64,000 nt of DNA, from positions 1,562,501-1,626,500 of the forward strand of contig JAUFRC010000001.1 of NCBI GenBank assembly GCA_030410095.1, given 5' to 3'. A model generated the notes under the pieces. That model worked only from the letters and a program-made list of their open reading frames with translations. It did not search any database and was not told where the DNA came from. Of the stretch, positions 50,962 to 61,491 are shown one piece after another (position 1 is the stretch's first letter; every line of letters starts with the position of its first letter). The DNA comes from Paracoccus cavernae (GTDB taxonomy: Bacteria > Pseudomonadota > Alphaproteobacteria > Rhodobacterales > Rhodobacteraceae). The position numbers were made by a program, and so were the translations under genes.

Positions 50962-53241
50962 ATGAGCCGCTTCCCCGCCCCTATCGCCGAACAGATCTGG
51001 GATATGAAATACCGCCTGAAGGCGGCCGACGGCACGCCGCTCGATCTGAGCGTCGAGGATAGCTGGCGACGCATTGCCCGCGATCTCGCGCGGATAGAGA
51101 AAGACCCCGCCCTCTGGGAGGACCGCTTTTACGCCGCGCTCTCGGATTTCAAATTCCTGCCCGCAGGCCGCATCATGGCGGGCGCGGGGACGGACCGCTC
51201 GGTGACGCTGTTCAACTGTTTCGTCATGGGCACGATCCCCGACAGCATGGCGGGGATTTTCGACATGCTCAAAGAGGCCGCTCTGACCATGCAGCAGGGC
51301 GGCGGGATCGGTTACGATTTCTCGACCATCCGCCCGCGCGGCGCGGCGGTCAAAGGGTTGCCGCCGATGCCTCGGGTCCCCTGTCCTTCATGGATGTCTG
51401 GGATGCGATGTGCCGCACGATCATGTCGGCAGGCTCTCGGCGCGGGGCGATGATGGCCACGATGCGCTGCGACCACCCCGATATCGAGGATTTCATCACC
51501 GCGAAACAGGACAAGAACCGGCTGAGGATGTTCAACCTCTCGGTTCTCGTCACGGATGCCTTCATGGAGGCGGTGCGCGCGGATGCGCCTTGGGATCTGC
51601 GCTTTGGCGGCGCGGTTTTCCGCAGCATCCGCGCCCGCGAGCTTTGGGAAAAGATCATGCGCGCGACCTATGATTATGCCGAGCCGGGCGTGATCTTCAT
51701 CGACCGCATCAACCAGCAAAACAACCTCCATTACGCCGAGACGATTTCCGCGACGAACCCCTGCGGCGAACAGCCCTTGCCGCCCTATGGCGCCTGCCTG
51801 CTGGGCTCGATCAACCTTACGCGGCTGGTTGCGAACCCGTTCACCCCCGATGCCGCTCTTGATCCGGCGGCGCTGGATGATCTGGTGCGGGTGGCGGTGC
51901 GGATGATGGACAATGTCGTTGACGCCAGCCGCTTTCCCCTGCCCCAACAAGAGGCCGAGGCCCGCGCCAAGCGCCGCATCGGGCTCGGGGTCACAGGGCT
52001 TGCCGATGCGCTGATGATGGTGGGGCTGCGTTACGGCGCGGATGACGCCGCCGACCAGACCCGCCTTTGGATGAAGGCGATCGCGCGGGCGGCCTATCTG
52101 GCGTCCAGCGATCTGGCGCGTGAAAAAGGTGCCTTTCCGCTATTCGACGCCGAAGCCTTTCTCGCCTCGGGGTTCATGTCGCGAATGGATGACGACATCC
52201 GCGCGGCGGTGCGCGAAAACGGCATCCGCAACGCGCTTTTGACCTCGATCGCGCCGACGGGCACCATCTCGCTTTATGCCGGCAATGTCAGTTCGGGGAT
52301 CGAGCCGGTTTTGCCTATAGCTACCGCCGCAAAGTGCTGCAAAAGGACGGCAGCCGCCGCGAAGAGGAGGTCGAGGATTACGCCATCCGCCTTTGGCACG
52401 AGATCCACGGCGATGCCCCCTGCCCGCGCATTTCGTCAATGCCCAGACCCTGTCGCCGCTTGATCATGTCGCGATGCAGGCGGCAGCGCAGGAATGGGTC
52501 GACAGCTCGATTTCAAAAACCATCAACTGCCCCGAAGATATCGCCTTCGGTGATTTCGAGACCGTCTATCTCGCGGCATGGGATCAGGGCTGCAAGGGCT
52601 GTACCACCTATCGCCCGAATGCGGTGACGGGATCGGTGCTCTCGCTCGCCGATACGCCCGCCGTGGCCAAGGCAACTATGCCACCCGCCCCCGACCTGAC
52701 CCGCCCGCTCGACCGGCCCGCCAGCCTTGAAGGCGCGACCTACAAGCTTAAATTCCCCGGTTCGGAACATGCGATCTACATCACGATCAACGATGTGGTG
52801 CAGGACGGCCGGCTGCGCCCCTTCGAGGTTTTCATCAACTCCAAGAACATGGAGCATTTCGCCTGGACGGTAGGGCTGACGCGGATGATCTCGGCGGTGT
52901 TCCGGCGCGGAGGCGATGTGTCATTCGTCGTCGAAGAGCTCAAAGCCGTCTTCGATCCGCGCGGCGGCGCATGGATCGAGGGGCGTTATGTGCCCTCGAT
53001 CCTCGCCGCCATCGGCTCGGTGATCGAACGCCATATGATCGCGACCGGCTTTCTGGCGGGCGAAGGCATGGCGCTCAAATCCGATCCGAAGGCTTTGCCC
53101 CGCGAAAACCCGCCCGACGCCGAAGGCGCGGTGATGACGCAGCCCCTCGGGCCGCTTTGCCCCAATTGCGGCCAGCCCGGAATGCATATGGCGGAGGGCT
53201 GCATGACCTGCCTCAATTGCGGCTATTCGAAATGCGGCTAG
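50962..53241 (+). CDS. nrdJ: Adenosylcobalamin-dependent ribonucleotide reductase
   Basis: Class II ribonucleotide reductase, 760 residues after repair, making deoxynucleotides with a radical from adenosylcobalamin. It has RIMAGAGTDRSVTLFNCFVMG (redox Cys), GGGIGYDFSTIRPRG, the catalytic loop NPCGEQPLPPYGACLLGSINL (thiyl Cys and Glu), KRRIGLGVTGLADALMM and TSIAPTGTISL. The C-terminal TSCPD-like module is followed by a CxxC...CxxCxxCGYSKCG metal-binding tail. The start follows AAGGAG. Bases are missing near 51362, 52314 and 52431. No riboswitch is visible in the 100 bases upstream; it depends on the B12 made by the genes further right. Confidence 0.92.
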
Positions 53242-53266
53242 GGCACGGCACAGCCGGGCCAAAGAA

Positions 53267-53291
53267 AAGCGGCGCGAAAACCGCGCCGCTT
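53267..53291. terminator. Bidirectional terminator between nrdJ and the repeat protein gene
   Basis: AAGCGGCGCG and CGCGCCGCTT are perfectly complementary with a five-base loop. The minus strand has TTTTC after it, the plus strand TCTCG, so it works best for the minus-strand gene. Confidence 0.7.
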
Positions 53292-53321
53292 CTCGTCTAT
53301 TCTCGCGAAACCGCCGCGTGA

Positions 53322-54676
53322 TCAGTCGTCGACCGCGACATATTTCTCGGCGAGGATGACCACCGGACGCAAAGGCGCGCCGATCTGGTCGAGCACCGAA
53401 ATATCGGTCAGCGCCAGCTTGTAGCTGCCCGGAGCCAGCAGAACCGGCAGAATGCGCGCATTGCGGCCGTCGTCTGAATCGTCGTTTTCCTGCACCACGC
53501 GGCCCGAGGCATCAAAAGCACCAGCTTGGTATCGACGCCCGAGGGCGAACCCAGCGTGCGGATCCCGATCAAGGTCGGCTCGGAGAGTTCGAAACCGAAC
53601 CAATTGGCCGAGCTGCCCTGAAGGATGACCTCGCCCTGGGTGCGCTTGAACACAAGCGGCGCGACCGGATAGCTGTCGTCGACCGGCGGCAGCTCGCCGC
53701 GCGCGGCGGCGCGACGGATGTATTCCTGCGGATCGAGCGTCTTGGCCGAGACCGTGATCGTGCCCTGCGCGCCGCCATTCACCGCACCGACGCCGATGCA
53801 GTAACGCCCTGCTTCGAGAACCGGCGAGAAGTCGAGGCGCGAGTTGCGACCGTCGGCATCGTCGTTGATCGCGATGCGCTGGCCGCTTTGGTCGAACAGC
53901 GCGATCTGCGGATCGACACTGCCGTCGCCGAGCGCGCGCAGCGAGACCGGCGAAGCCTTGTCAAGCGTGAAGCGCAGATAGCGGTTGCGCTCGGCACTGC
54001 CTGCCGACGTGATCTCGCCCTTGGCCAGTGCCAGCTCGAGGATTCGGCTGCGAAAGCCTCGGCCTCGGTGTCGGGGAACAGGTCAGCGCAGTGCTTTCCA
54101 TCAAGGGCTGCTGGCCGTCGCGGCCGACTTGCACGGTCACATCGACCGTATCGCGCAGCTCGCCCATGCGCAGACAGTAATCGCCCTGCGCGACATTGAT
54201 CTCGAGCAGCGAATTGAGCGAATTTTCCATATCGTCATTGCTGCCGATCTCGTTGCCCTCGCTGTCGAGCAACGTGACCGAGGGTCGCCGTCGGCATTGG
54301 AACGCGCCTCGATGCGGATCCTCTGATTCCCGTCCGTCACGCGGAAGCCGAAGATATTGTTCTCTTCGTCGAGAAAGCGCGCCTGAAGCGGCTCGTCGAC
54401 CGAGGAAATATCCGATTCCTCTGCCGAAGCGCCCAGCCACGGGCCCGCAATGGAGGGGCCGCATTGTGCCTGACCGCTCGCGGCAACCGCCACCTCGACG
54501 GCCGCCACGGCATCGTCGGTCGCGGCATCGGCAGCTTCCGCAGCGGCATCCGCTGCAGCCTGGGCGGCCTCCAGAGCGGCGCGCGCGGCGTTTTCGGATT
54601 GGCTCCAGCCGGTACCGGCAGAGATCGCAAGCGCCGCGACCGACAGAGTGGCAAGAAGCTGATGGCGGATTGTCAT
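53322..54676 (-). CDS. Secreted protein with PPC-like repeats
   Basis: Roughly 450 residues once several frame errors are repaired (positions near 53520, 53780, 54045 and 54290). A signal peptide (MTIRHQLLATLSVAALAISAG) is followed by an Ala-rich helical spacer. Then three or four copies of a beta-sandwich resembling bacterial pre-peptidase C-terminal (PPC) domains follow. Each copy has an acidic turn: IGSNDDMENSLNSLLEINVAQGDYCLRM, AINDDADGRNSRLDFSPVLEAGRYC, and QENDDSDDGRNARILPVLLAPGSYKLAL. Such domains are found in exported enzymes and surface proteins; here no enzyme domain is attached. The start at 54676 is the best Met, but its ribosome binding site is distant. Confidence 0.6.
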
Positions 54677-55170
54677 CACAAAATCCCGTTCCTGATTAAA
54701 CTGTTGCGTGGTCTTTTTCACAAAGGTTAACCCTCCTGCAACGCCAAACAACGCCGGCGGAGGGCAGTCGTTCCGGCGCGGGGCCGGCTTAGGCGAAAGA
54801 GACAGGCCCGCGCTCTACAATGCAAGCCGCGATTGCGGCCACTAAAGGGGACGACAGGCTGCAGGCAGACCGCGCCCAGACCGCGGCCCAGACCGCGCGA
54901 GGCGGAACTGCAAAGGATCATGTTCTCGACCGCAGCATTCTGCGCTAGATTGCCGCGGTCACCAGAGCATTCCGTTTTCCCGCAGAACGTCTTTCCCCAA
55001 AACAACCGCAGCCGCCCGCCTTTTTCCGGCCGTTCCCGCCGCGAAACTTCCCGCCCCTCTCCGGTGCCGAAAGCGCGCAAACTCGCCCTGACGTTGCGCC
55101 GTTTCCAAAGGGAAGGTTGAACTGTGGCTGATCTCGGCTTACGGACCTGCGACCAAACAACGAGTAGGCC
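54677..55170. other. Intergenic region before the phosphate transporter gene
   Basis: Nearly 500 bases without a credible gene. It must hold the divergent promoters of the secreted-protein gene and the PiT gene. The only structured element I see is a set of three CAGACCGCG copies (next entry). Confidence 0.45.
54866..54897. repeat. Three tandem CAGACCGCG copies
   Basis: CAGACCGCG starts at 54866, 54877 and 54889, one helical turn apart (11 and 12 bases). It lies 270-300 bases before the phosphate transporter start. The period fits side-by-side protein binding, but the sequence does not match the usual Pho box CTGTCAT. Confidence 0.35.
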
Positions 55171-56655
55171 ATGGCCCAAAACGATTTAGAAGCCCGTCAC
55201 CTCGAGACGCTCGACCGCGATCTGGGCCGGTTCTCGAACCTGGAAGTGGCGACCGGCTATATCTCCCGCCCGCTCGTCGCGCCGGGGATCGCCTTTGTCT
55301 TCATCCTGCTGGCCGGATTGGTCGCAGCGGTCCTTCTGGGGCATTCCAACAATGTGATGATCGTCGTCGTCGCGGCGATCTTCGGGGCCTATATGGCGCT
55401 CAATATCGGCGCCAACGACGTGGCCAACAATATGGGTCCGGCAGTCGGGGCCAATGCGCTGACCATGGGCGGCGCGATCATCATCGCGGCGGTCTTTGAA
55501 AGCGCGGGTGCGCTGATTGCGGGCGGCGATGTCGTCACCACGATCTCGCGCGGCATCGTCGCGCCCGAAAGCATCGGCACGCAGGCGACCTTCATCTGGG
55601 CAATGATGGCGGCGCTGCTGTCTTCGGCGCTTTGGGTGAACCTTGCGACCTGGATCGGCGCGCCGGTCTCGACCACGCATTCGGTGGTGGGCGGCGTCAT
55701 GGGCGCAGGCATCGCGGCTGCCGGTTTCGGCGCGGTGAACTGGGGCAATGTCACCACCATCGCGGCAAGCTGGGTGATCTCGCCCCTGCTTGGCGGCGCG
55801 ATTGCGGCCGCCTTCCTGTGGTTCATCAAATCCCAGATCGTCTACCGCGACGACAAGATCGCCGCCGCGCGCCTGTGGGTGCCGGTTCTGGTCGGGATCA
55901 TGGCGGGCACCTTCTCGAGCTATCTCGCTCTCAAGGGCCTGCGCCAGCTGATCGAGGTCACGCTGACGGGCAGCCTGCTGATCGGCCTCGGCATCGGCAT
56001 CGCGACCTGGCTGATCATGATCCCCGTGATCCGTCGCCAGTCCGAAGGCGCGGAGAACCGCAACAAATCGCTCAAGCCGCTTTTCGGCATCCCGCTCGTC
56101 GTCTCGGCCGCGATGCTGAGCTTTGCTCATGGTGCGAACGATGTCGCCAATGCCGTCGGCCCGTTGGCCGCCATCGTCGAGGCGGCCCAATCGGGTGCGG
56201 TCACGGAAAACGTCAGCATCCCGCTGTGGGTCATGCTCATCGGGGCCTTCGGGATCTCGTTCGGACTGTTCCTCTTCGGTCCGAAACTGATCCGCATGGT
56301 CGGAAGCCAGATCACCAAGCTCAACCCGATGCGCGCCTTCTGCGTCGCGCTTTCGGCGGCGCTGACGGTGATCGTGGCAAGCGGCATGGGCCTGCCGGTC
56401 AGCTCGACCCATATCGCGGTCGGCGCGATTTTCGGCGTGGGTTTCTTCCGCGAATGGGATGCCGAGCGCCGCCTGCGCAAGGCCCGCGTCGCCATGCCGG
56501 TCGAAGACCAGCTCGGCCCCGAAGAGCGCCGCCGCCGCAAACTGGTGCGCCGCACCCATGTCACGACGATCGCGACCGCCTGGGTCGTGACCCTGCCCGC
56601 CGCCGCGGTGCTGTCGGCGATCATCTTCCTCGGGCTGAACGCGATCTCGGGCTGA
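55171..56655 (+). CDS. PiT-family inorganic phosphate transporter
   Basis: A 494-residue membrane protein of the PiT family, which moves metal-phosphate with protons. It shows the two inverted signature repeats: GAYMALNIGANDVANNMGPAVGANALTMGGA and, in the second half, LSFAHGANDVANAVGPLAA, plus GAPVSTTHSVVGGVMG and GLPVSSTHIAVGAIFGVGF. About 10-11 membrane segments with a cytoplasmic charged loop (about residues 280-300 and 430-460). The ATG at 55171 has only a weak ribosome binding site (GAGTAGGCC). Intact over its whole length. Terminator at 56680. Confidence 0.92.
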   Translation: MAQNDLEARHLETLDRDLGRFSNLEVATGYISRPLVAPGIAFVFILLAGLVAAVLLGHSNNVMIVVVAAIFGAYMALNIGANDVANNMGPAVGANALTMGGAIIIAAVFESAGALIAGGDVVTTISRGIVAPESIGTQATFIWAMMAALLSSALWVNLATWIGAPVSTTHSVVGGVMGAGIAAAGFGAVNWGNVTTIAASWVISPLLGGAIAAAFLWFIKSQIVYRDDKIAAARLWVPVLVGIMAGTFSSYLALKGLRQLIEVTLTGSLLIGLGIGIATWLIMIPVIRRQSEGAENRNKSLKPLFGIPLVVSAAMLSFAHGANDVANAVGPLAAIVEAAQSGAVTENVSIPLWVMLIGAFGISFGLFLFGPKLIRMVGSQITKLNPMRAFCVALSAALTVIVASGMGLPVSSTHIAVGAIFGVGFFREWDAERRLRKARVAMPVEDQLGPEERRRRKLVRRTHVTTIATAWVVTLPAAAVLSAIIFLGLNAISG

Positions 56656-56679
56656 GAACGCCCACCGCGCAAGATCTTG

Positions 56680-56705
56680 CTCCGGCCCGCTGCGGCCGGA
56701 GTTTT
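56680..56705 (+). terminator. Terminator after the phosphate transporter gene
   Basis: CTCCGGCC (56680-56687) and GGCCGGAG (56694-56701) pair over 8 bp with a six-base loop, followed by TTTT. Confidence 0.8.
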
Positions 56706-56795
56706 CATTTGTGCCTCCCGAGAGCACCAGAGCAAATGCCCGCCTTCGACGGCATAAGGCTTGCAACCGGACAGCGACCGCCACATAGTCGCTTG

Positions 56796-56947
56796 GTCAG
56801 AGATGTTGCTTGCAACATGGGAACTGGGTTTCGAACCCGACCGCCCCCGCGACTGTGAGCGGAGAATGCAGCGAGAAAGCCACTGGTGCCACGCACTGGG
56901 AAGGCCGCGAGCATGATGATCCGCGAGTCAGGAGACCGATCTCTGAC
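56796..56947 (+). promoter_or_regulatory. Cobalamin riboswitch upstream of cbtB-cbtA
   Basis: The P1 stem is GTCAGAGAT (56796-56804) with ATCTCTGAC (56939-56947). Inside are the conserved pieces of the adenosylcobalamin aptamer: CCGCCCCCGCGACTGTGAGCGGAG, AAAGCCACTGG, GGGAAGG and GAGTCAGGAGACC. It ends 41 bases before the cbtB start codon. B12 binding normally shuts off the genes downstream, here cobalt uptake. Confidence 0.9.
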
Positions 56948-56988
56948 GATCAATCAACCTCCGTCGGGTGTGACGGAAAGGAGCTGAC

Positions 56989-57174
56989 ATGTCGCGTATG
57001 ATCGCAACGGCAAATGCCGTAACTTCCGCCGAACAATCGAGCCCGCGGGCCACGATCATTCTGGCCACGGTCCTTGGTTTGGGCCTCGTTTTCCTCTCGG
57101 GCATTGCCCAATCCGAAACCTTGCATGATGCGGCCCATGACCTGCGCCATGCGGCCGGCTATCCCTGCCACTAA
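56989..57174 (+). CDS. cbtB: Cobalt transporter subunit CbtB
   Basis: A 61-residue protein with one membrane helix (ATIILATVLGLGLVFLSGIAQ) and a His-rich C-terminus (LHDAAHDLRHAAGYPCH) that likely binds cobalt. CbtA and CbtB are a predicted cobalt uptake pair known from B12-regulated loci. The start follows AAAGGAG; the riboswitch lies directly upstream. Overlooked easily because of its size. Frame intact. Confidence 0.9.
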   Translation: MSRMIATANAVTSAEQSSPRATIILATVLGLGLVFLSGIAQSETLHDAAHDLRHAAGYPCH

Positions 57175-57180
57175 CCGCAC

Positions 57181-57949
57181 ATGGATCTGAAATCTTTGTC
57201 CAGCGCCTTGATCGCTGGCGCTGCTGCAGGGCTGATTGCCGCCCTGTTGCAGCTGTGGCTTGTCCAGCCGGTGCTTTTGCACGCCGAGCTTTACGAGGGT
57301 GGCGAGCGCGTCCATTTCGCAAGCGCCGCGCCCCACCACCACGGCGAGGCAGAGGACGGGGCGCAGCCCCATGACCATGCGGCCGACCACGCTGCGGACC
57401 AAACCGCGCCGACAGCAGCCCCGCGGCTGATGAAGGGGTGTCCGGCGGCATTGACCTCAAGCGCGACGCGCTGACGGTCTTGTTCTCGATCCTGATCTAT
57501 GCGGGATATGGGCTGCTCGGCCTTGCCGTTCTGCTGATCGCATTGGGTCGCGGCCAAAACCTGCGGCCGCGCGACGGGATGCTTTGGGGCCTTGCGGGCT
57601 TTCTCGCGGTGCAATTCCTCCCCGCCTTGGGACTTGCACCCGAGCTGCCGGGCATGTCCGCCGCCGATCTCGGCCAACGCCAGCTCTGGTGGGGTGCGAC
57701 CGTGCTCGCCTCCGGCCTCGGGCTCTGGCTCATCGCTTTCGGCACAAGCTGGCGGGCATGGGCTCCGGCCATCGCCCTGATCGCGGCCCCCATGTGATCG
57801 GCGCACCGGCGGTCCATGTGTTCGAAGGTCCCGCTCCGCCGGAACTCGCCTCGGAATTCGCGAGCCGCGCCTTGGGCGTGGGCCTCGTGGGCTGGGTCGT
57901 TCTCGGGCTGGTCCTTTTCACGCTGGTCCTGCCCAAACGCACCGCCTGA
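57181..57949 (+). CDS. cbtA: Cobalt transporter subunit CbtA
   Basis: A 256-residue membrane protein after two repairs (C near 57423 and C near 57789). Helix 1 is SSALIAGAAAGLIAALLQLWLV. A periplasmic or cytoplasmic His-rich loop follows (APHHHGEAEDGAQPHDHAADHAADQ), probably for cobalt. Four more helices come next: VLFSILIYAGYGLLGLAVLLIAL, DGMLWGLAGFLAVQFLPALGL, WWGATVLASGLGLWLIAFG, and LGVGLVGWVVLGLVLFTLVL. Six bases after cbtB. The gene set and the riboswitch support a role in cobalt supply for B12. Confidence 0.85.
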
Positions 57950-57952
57950 GCC

Positions 57953-58498
57953 GTGGCGGAAAGCCTCTCGCAACTCAGGCCGGCGCCTCTGACAGGGGCG
58001 CTGGCCGATCGTTTGGCGCAATGCGGCTGGAGCTTCGCGACCGGCCCCGCGCTGTCGGCCCTCACGCTGCAAACCCCGCCCTTTCCGGTTGACCGCGATT
58101 ACCGCGTTCAGGCCTACGAGACGATTTCAAGCCTGCCCGCATCGTGCAATTTCGGCCTGATCCTGCTCAAATGCGGCGCGACCGGCCCCGAGCTCCTCCC
58201 GCGCCATCTGCAACTGCCGGAAGGTTTCGCGCTTGCGGGCATTGCCGCCGCGAAACGCGCGAGCCTCGGCCCCCATCCTTTTGCCGAGCATTTCGGCCAT
58301 GCCTATCGCGCGCAACAGCACGAGTTGCGGGACCTGATCCTGAGCGGCGCCGCACCCGAGAGAGCCGAGTTCCGCAAGGCGCCGCGTCTGATGCTGCGCT
58401 GCCTGTTGCGCCAGCTCGCGGCCGATCACGCCCGAACGGTCGCGTGCTTTGCCCCGCTCCATGACCGGCCGCTCGCCCTGCATCTGGGGTGCGGTTAA
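57953..58498 (+). CDS. Hypothetical protein at the end of the cbtBA operon
   Basis: A 181-residue soluble protein with a GTG start three bases after the cbtA stop, so probably translated from the same mRNA. It contains [52 protein letters not shown], a His-rich middle ([25 protein letters not shown]), and an Arg-rich helix ([22 protein letters not shown]). No family is recognised. Five cysteines and about nine histidines in a short protein would fit metal handling, but this is inference. Its stop overlaps the cobQ stop on the other strand by four bases. Confidence 0.5.
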   Translation: MAESLSQLRPAPLTGALADRLAQCGWSFATGPALSALTLQTPPFPVDRDYRVQAYETISSLPASCNFGLILLKCGATGPELLPRHLQLPEGFALAGIAAAKRASLGPHPFAEHFGHAYRAQQHELRDLILSGAAPERAEFRKAPRLMLRCLLRQLAADHARTVACFAPLHDRPLALHLGCG

Positions 58499-59964
58499 GG
58501 TTCCACTCCCGCCAGCGCGAGCATGCGGTCCAGAGCGAGATGGCTCTCGAGATGGTCGGCCAAAGCATCAAGAACCGCGTCGATTTTGGCGTCATAGGCC
58601 AGATCCGAGACCGCACCGAAGCCGCCGAGATAGGCCGCGCGGAAACCGTCATCGGCAAACAACCCGTGAAGATAGCTGCCCTCGACACGGCCATCGCGGG
58701 AAACCGCGCCTTCCGGCGAAGACCCTTGAGTTTGCCCGATCCGCGCAAAGGGCCGCGCGCGATCGGGGCCAGTGGTCTCGCCCAGATGGATCTCGTAGCC
58801 CCGCATCGCGGCACCGCTCGCCTCGTGGTGCGCCCTGACCTCGCGCAGAACCTTGCCCGATTGCAGCACCGTTTCGACCGACAAAAGTCCCAGCCCCGCG
58901 CTGCTGCCCGCTTCCCCTTCGAGCCCTTCGGGATCATGGATCATCGTCCCGAGCATCTGGTAGCCACCGCAGACCCCAGAATGCGGCCGCCGCGCCGGTG
59001 ATGGGCGGCGAGGTCGATATCCCAGCCCTGCGCCCGCAGAAAGGCGAGATCCCCGCGCGTCGATTTGCTGCCCGGAACGATCACAAGATCCAGATCGCCG
59101 GGGATCGCCTCACCGGCGCGGATCGCGACCAGATCGACGGCCGGCTCGGCCGCCAGAGGGTCGAGATCGTCGAAATTCGCGACCCGCGACAGCACGAGCC
59201 AGCCGATTTTCAACGCCCCGCGAACCGCGCCCCGACCCGAATTTCCTTCGATGTCCTGCGCATCCTCGGCGGGCAGAAGACGGGCCTCGGGGAAGGCCGG
59301 AACCACGCCCATCCTCCCAGCCCGAAAGCGCGGCAATCGCTTGATAGCCCGCATCGAACAACTGCGGATCGCCGCGGAACTTGTTGACGATGAAGCCTTT
59401 TATCCGCGCTGCATCGTCGGGCGCGATAACCGTTTTCGTGCCCGCGATCTGCGCGATCACCCCGCCGCGATCAATGTCGCCGACAAGAAAAACCGGCAGG
59501 CCCACAGCTTGGGCAAACCCCATATTGGCGATATCGCTCGCCCGCAGATTGACTTCCGACGCGCTGCCCGCGCCCTCGACGATCACGATGTCATGGGCGG
59601 CTTCGAGGCGGCGAAAGCTTTCGAGCACCGCCGCCATCAGATCGGCCTTCATCCCCCAGTAATCGCGCGCGAAAAGCACCGAGCCGCTTGCCCTGCACGA
59701 TCACCTGCGCGCCCATCTCGCTTTCCGGCTTCAAAAGGACGGGGTTCATGTCGCTGTGGGGCGCAAGCCCGCCGCGCGCGCCTGCAGCGCCTGCGCCCGC
59801 CCGATCTCGCCGCCATCGGCGGTCACGGCGGCATTGTTCGACATGTTTTGCGGCTTGAACGGCGCGACCGAAAGCCCGCGGCGGCGCAAGGCGCGGCAGA
59901 TCCCCGCGACGATCAGCGACTTCCCGACATTCGAGCCGGTGCCTTGGATCATCAGCGCGGGCAT
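58495..59964 (-). CDS. cobQ: Cobyric acid synthase
   Basis: Amidates four side chains of adenosylcobyrinic acid a,c-diamide using glutamine and ATP; 489 residues after repair. The N-terminal synthetase-like part has [13 protein letters not shown] (P-loop), [54 protein letters not shown] and FIVNKFRGD. The C-terminal glutaminase-like domain has [34 protein letters not shown] with the catalytic Cys, and [10 protein letters not shown] with the His. Frame errors near 59776, 59690, 59316 and 58980. It starts inside the cobO stop codon (ATGA overlap). Confidence 0.92.
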
Positions 59965-60569
59965 CAGAATTCGATCCCCGCCTGCCCCTTGATCCCCGCC
60001 CGCCACGGATGTTTCACCAGCGCCATTTCGGTCACGAGATCGGCCAGTTCGACCAGCTCGGGCTTGGCATTGCGGCCGGTCAGCACGACATGCGTCATCG
60101 CAGGCTTTTCGTCGCGCAGGAAGGCGCAGACCTCGGCCGGATCAAGGTAGTCGTTGCGCAAGGCGATATTGATCTCGTCGAGTAGCACAAACCGGATCGC
60201 CGGATCGCGGATCAGGGATTTGGCTTTCTCCCAACCCGCCTGCGCCGCAGCAATGTCGCGGGCGCGGTCCTGAACCTCCCAAGTGAAGCCTTCGCCCATC
60301 GTGTGGAACTGGCACAGATGCGGGAAATGGGTGGTCAGCAGGCGGCGCTCGCCGGTCTCGCGGCTGCCTTTGATGAATTGGACGACGGCGCAGGGCATCT
60401 CGTGGGCGATGGCGCGCATGACCATGCCGAAAGCCGAGGATGACTTGCCTTTGCCCGCGCCGGTATGAACGATGATCAGGCCCTTCTCGCCTTGACGCTC
60501 CTCGTTGACGCGATCCTTTGCAGCTTTGATTTTTTGCATTTTTTCCGCATGTTGCGCGTCATTCATCAT
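59964..60569 (-). CDS. cobO: Cob(I)yrinic acid a,c-diamide adenosyltransferase
   Basis: Adds the adenosyl group to cobalt (BtuR/CobA family). Length 201 residues. P-loop [22 protein letters not shown], then [30 protein letters not shown] and [24 protein letters not shown] with [16 protein letters not shown] at the end, the family pattern. Start at 60569 (MMNDAQ) or 60566. Intact. First gene of a two-gene operon with cobQ. The 200 bases upstream show no riboswitch of standard form on this strand. Confidence 0.93.
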   Translation of the reverse strand: MMNDAQHAEKMQKIKAAKDRVNEERQGEKGLIIVHTGAGKGKSSSAFGMVMRAIAHEMPCAVVQFIKGSRETGERRLLTTHFPHLCQFHTMGEGFTWEVQDRARDIAAAQAGWEKAKSLIRDPAIRFVLLDEINIALRNDYLDPAEVCAFLRDEKPAMTHVVLTGRNAKPELVELADLVTEMALVKHPWRAGIKGQAGIEF

Positions 60570-60779
60570 GTCGAGTATCAACCTTTTCCGGACGGGTTTG
60601 CCGCAACGTTCCGGCCTTGGCCGGAGAGGGATCGCCTTTCTGCCTAGTCCGGCACGCGCCCCTCTGGCAAGCCCGCAGCGCTGGTCCGGCGGGGGCGGAA
60701 TGCGGGCCCGACACCACCGGCACCAATCGGCAACCCGAACGCGGCTTGACTTGGCGCGCGGCTTGGCGGCATCAAGGGC

Positions 60780-60985
60780 GGGCAATGGTTCCTGTGGCGA
60801 CACAGGCTAAGAGGGAATGCACCAAGCCCGACAGCGCCGCGTCAAACGCGCGTCCGAAGGCCCGAGTGCAGCCGCCCCCGCGACCGTGACCGGAGAGCTT
60901 CTCCACCGCCACTGGGCCTGTCCCGGGAAGGCAGGAGAAGCGCGGGCCCCGTGCCCAGATCCGCAAGCCGGGAGACCTGCCTTTG
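60780..60985 (+). promoter_or_regulatory. Cobalamin riboswitch upstream of DUF1636-cobW-cobN
   Basis: Conserved aptamer elements appear in order: GGCTAAGAGGGAAT, GCAGCCGCCCCCGCGACCGTGACCGGAGA, CGCCACTGGG, CCCGGGAAGGC and GATCCGCAAGCCGGGAGACC. The total is about 200 bases, ending about 105 bases before the first start codon. This is the second B12-sensing element in the window, and it controls cobalt insertion rather than uptake. Confidence 0.9.
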
Positions 60986-61089
60986 CGAGATAACCAATGA
61001 TGCGGACGGGGTGTGCCGCGGATGGATGGCATCGGACCACCCGCCCTTGCCCCCTCCGCCCGCCCTTTCGCAAAACCGAAGGGGCGCTT

Positions 61090-61491
61090 GTGGAAACCAC
61101 GCTGTACATCTGCCAGACCTGCCGCATGGGCCAGCCCGTGCCCGAGGACGGCATCGTGCCCGGCGCGCGCCTTTTGGCGGCGGTCGCGGCAGGAGACCTG
61201 CCCGAAGGCATCCGCATCGTCCCCGCCTCCTGCCTTCAGGCCTGCGCCGAGGGCTGCGCCGTCGCGCTGAGCCGCCCCGGCGCATGGAGCTATGTTCAGG
61301 GCGGCCTTGCCCCCGACGACGCCGGCGAGGTCGCCACCATGGCGCGCCAATACCGCGACAGCGAAGACGGGATCGTGCCGTGGCGCGAACGCTCGGCACT
61401 CTTTCGCAAGAATACCGTCGCGCGCATCCCGCCGCTTCCGCCCCCTCCTTATTGCAACCCCGCTTGCGCCCAGCCCCGCAAAGGATCCGGC
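61090..61491 (+). CDS. DUF1636 metal-binding-type protein, here in frame with CobW
   Basis: About 134 residues. It starts at a GTG preceded by GAAGGGG. It shows [28 protein letters not shown], then [30 protein letters not shown] and [15 protein letters not shown], the DUF1636 pattern with five cysteines in CxxC and CxxxC pairs that could hold metal. Members of this family are often encoded next to cobalamin or cobalt genes. After IPPL the frame continues without a stop through a Pro/Cys-rich linker into the CobW start at 61492, so as written the two are one protein. A stop at 61493-61495 exists in another frame. Confidence 0.65.

Noticed and set aside
60590..60760. Cobalamin riboswitch on the minus strand upstream of cobO
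   Set aside because: The leader has GGTGCC and GC-rich stems but none of the GCCACTG, GGGAAGG or GTCAGGAGACC-type boxes in the right order.
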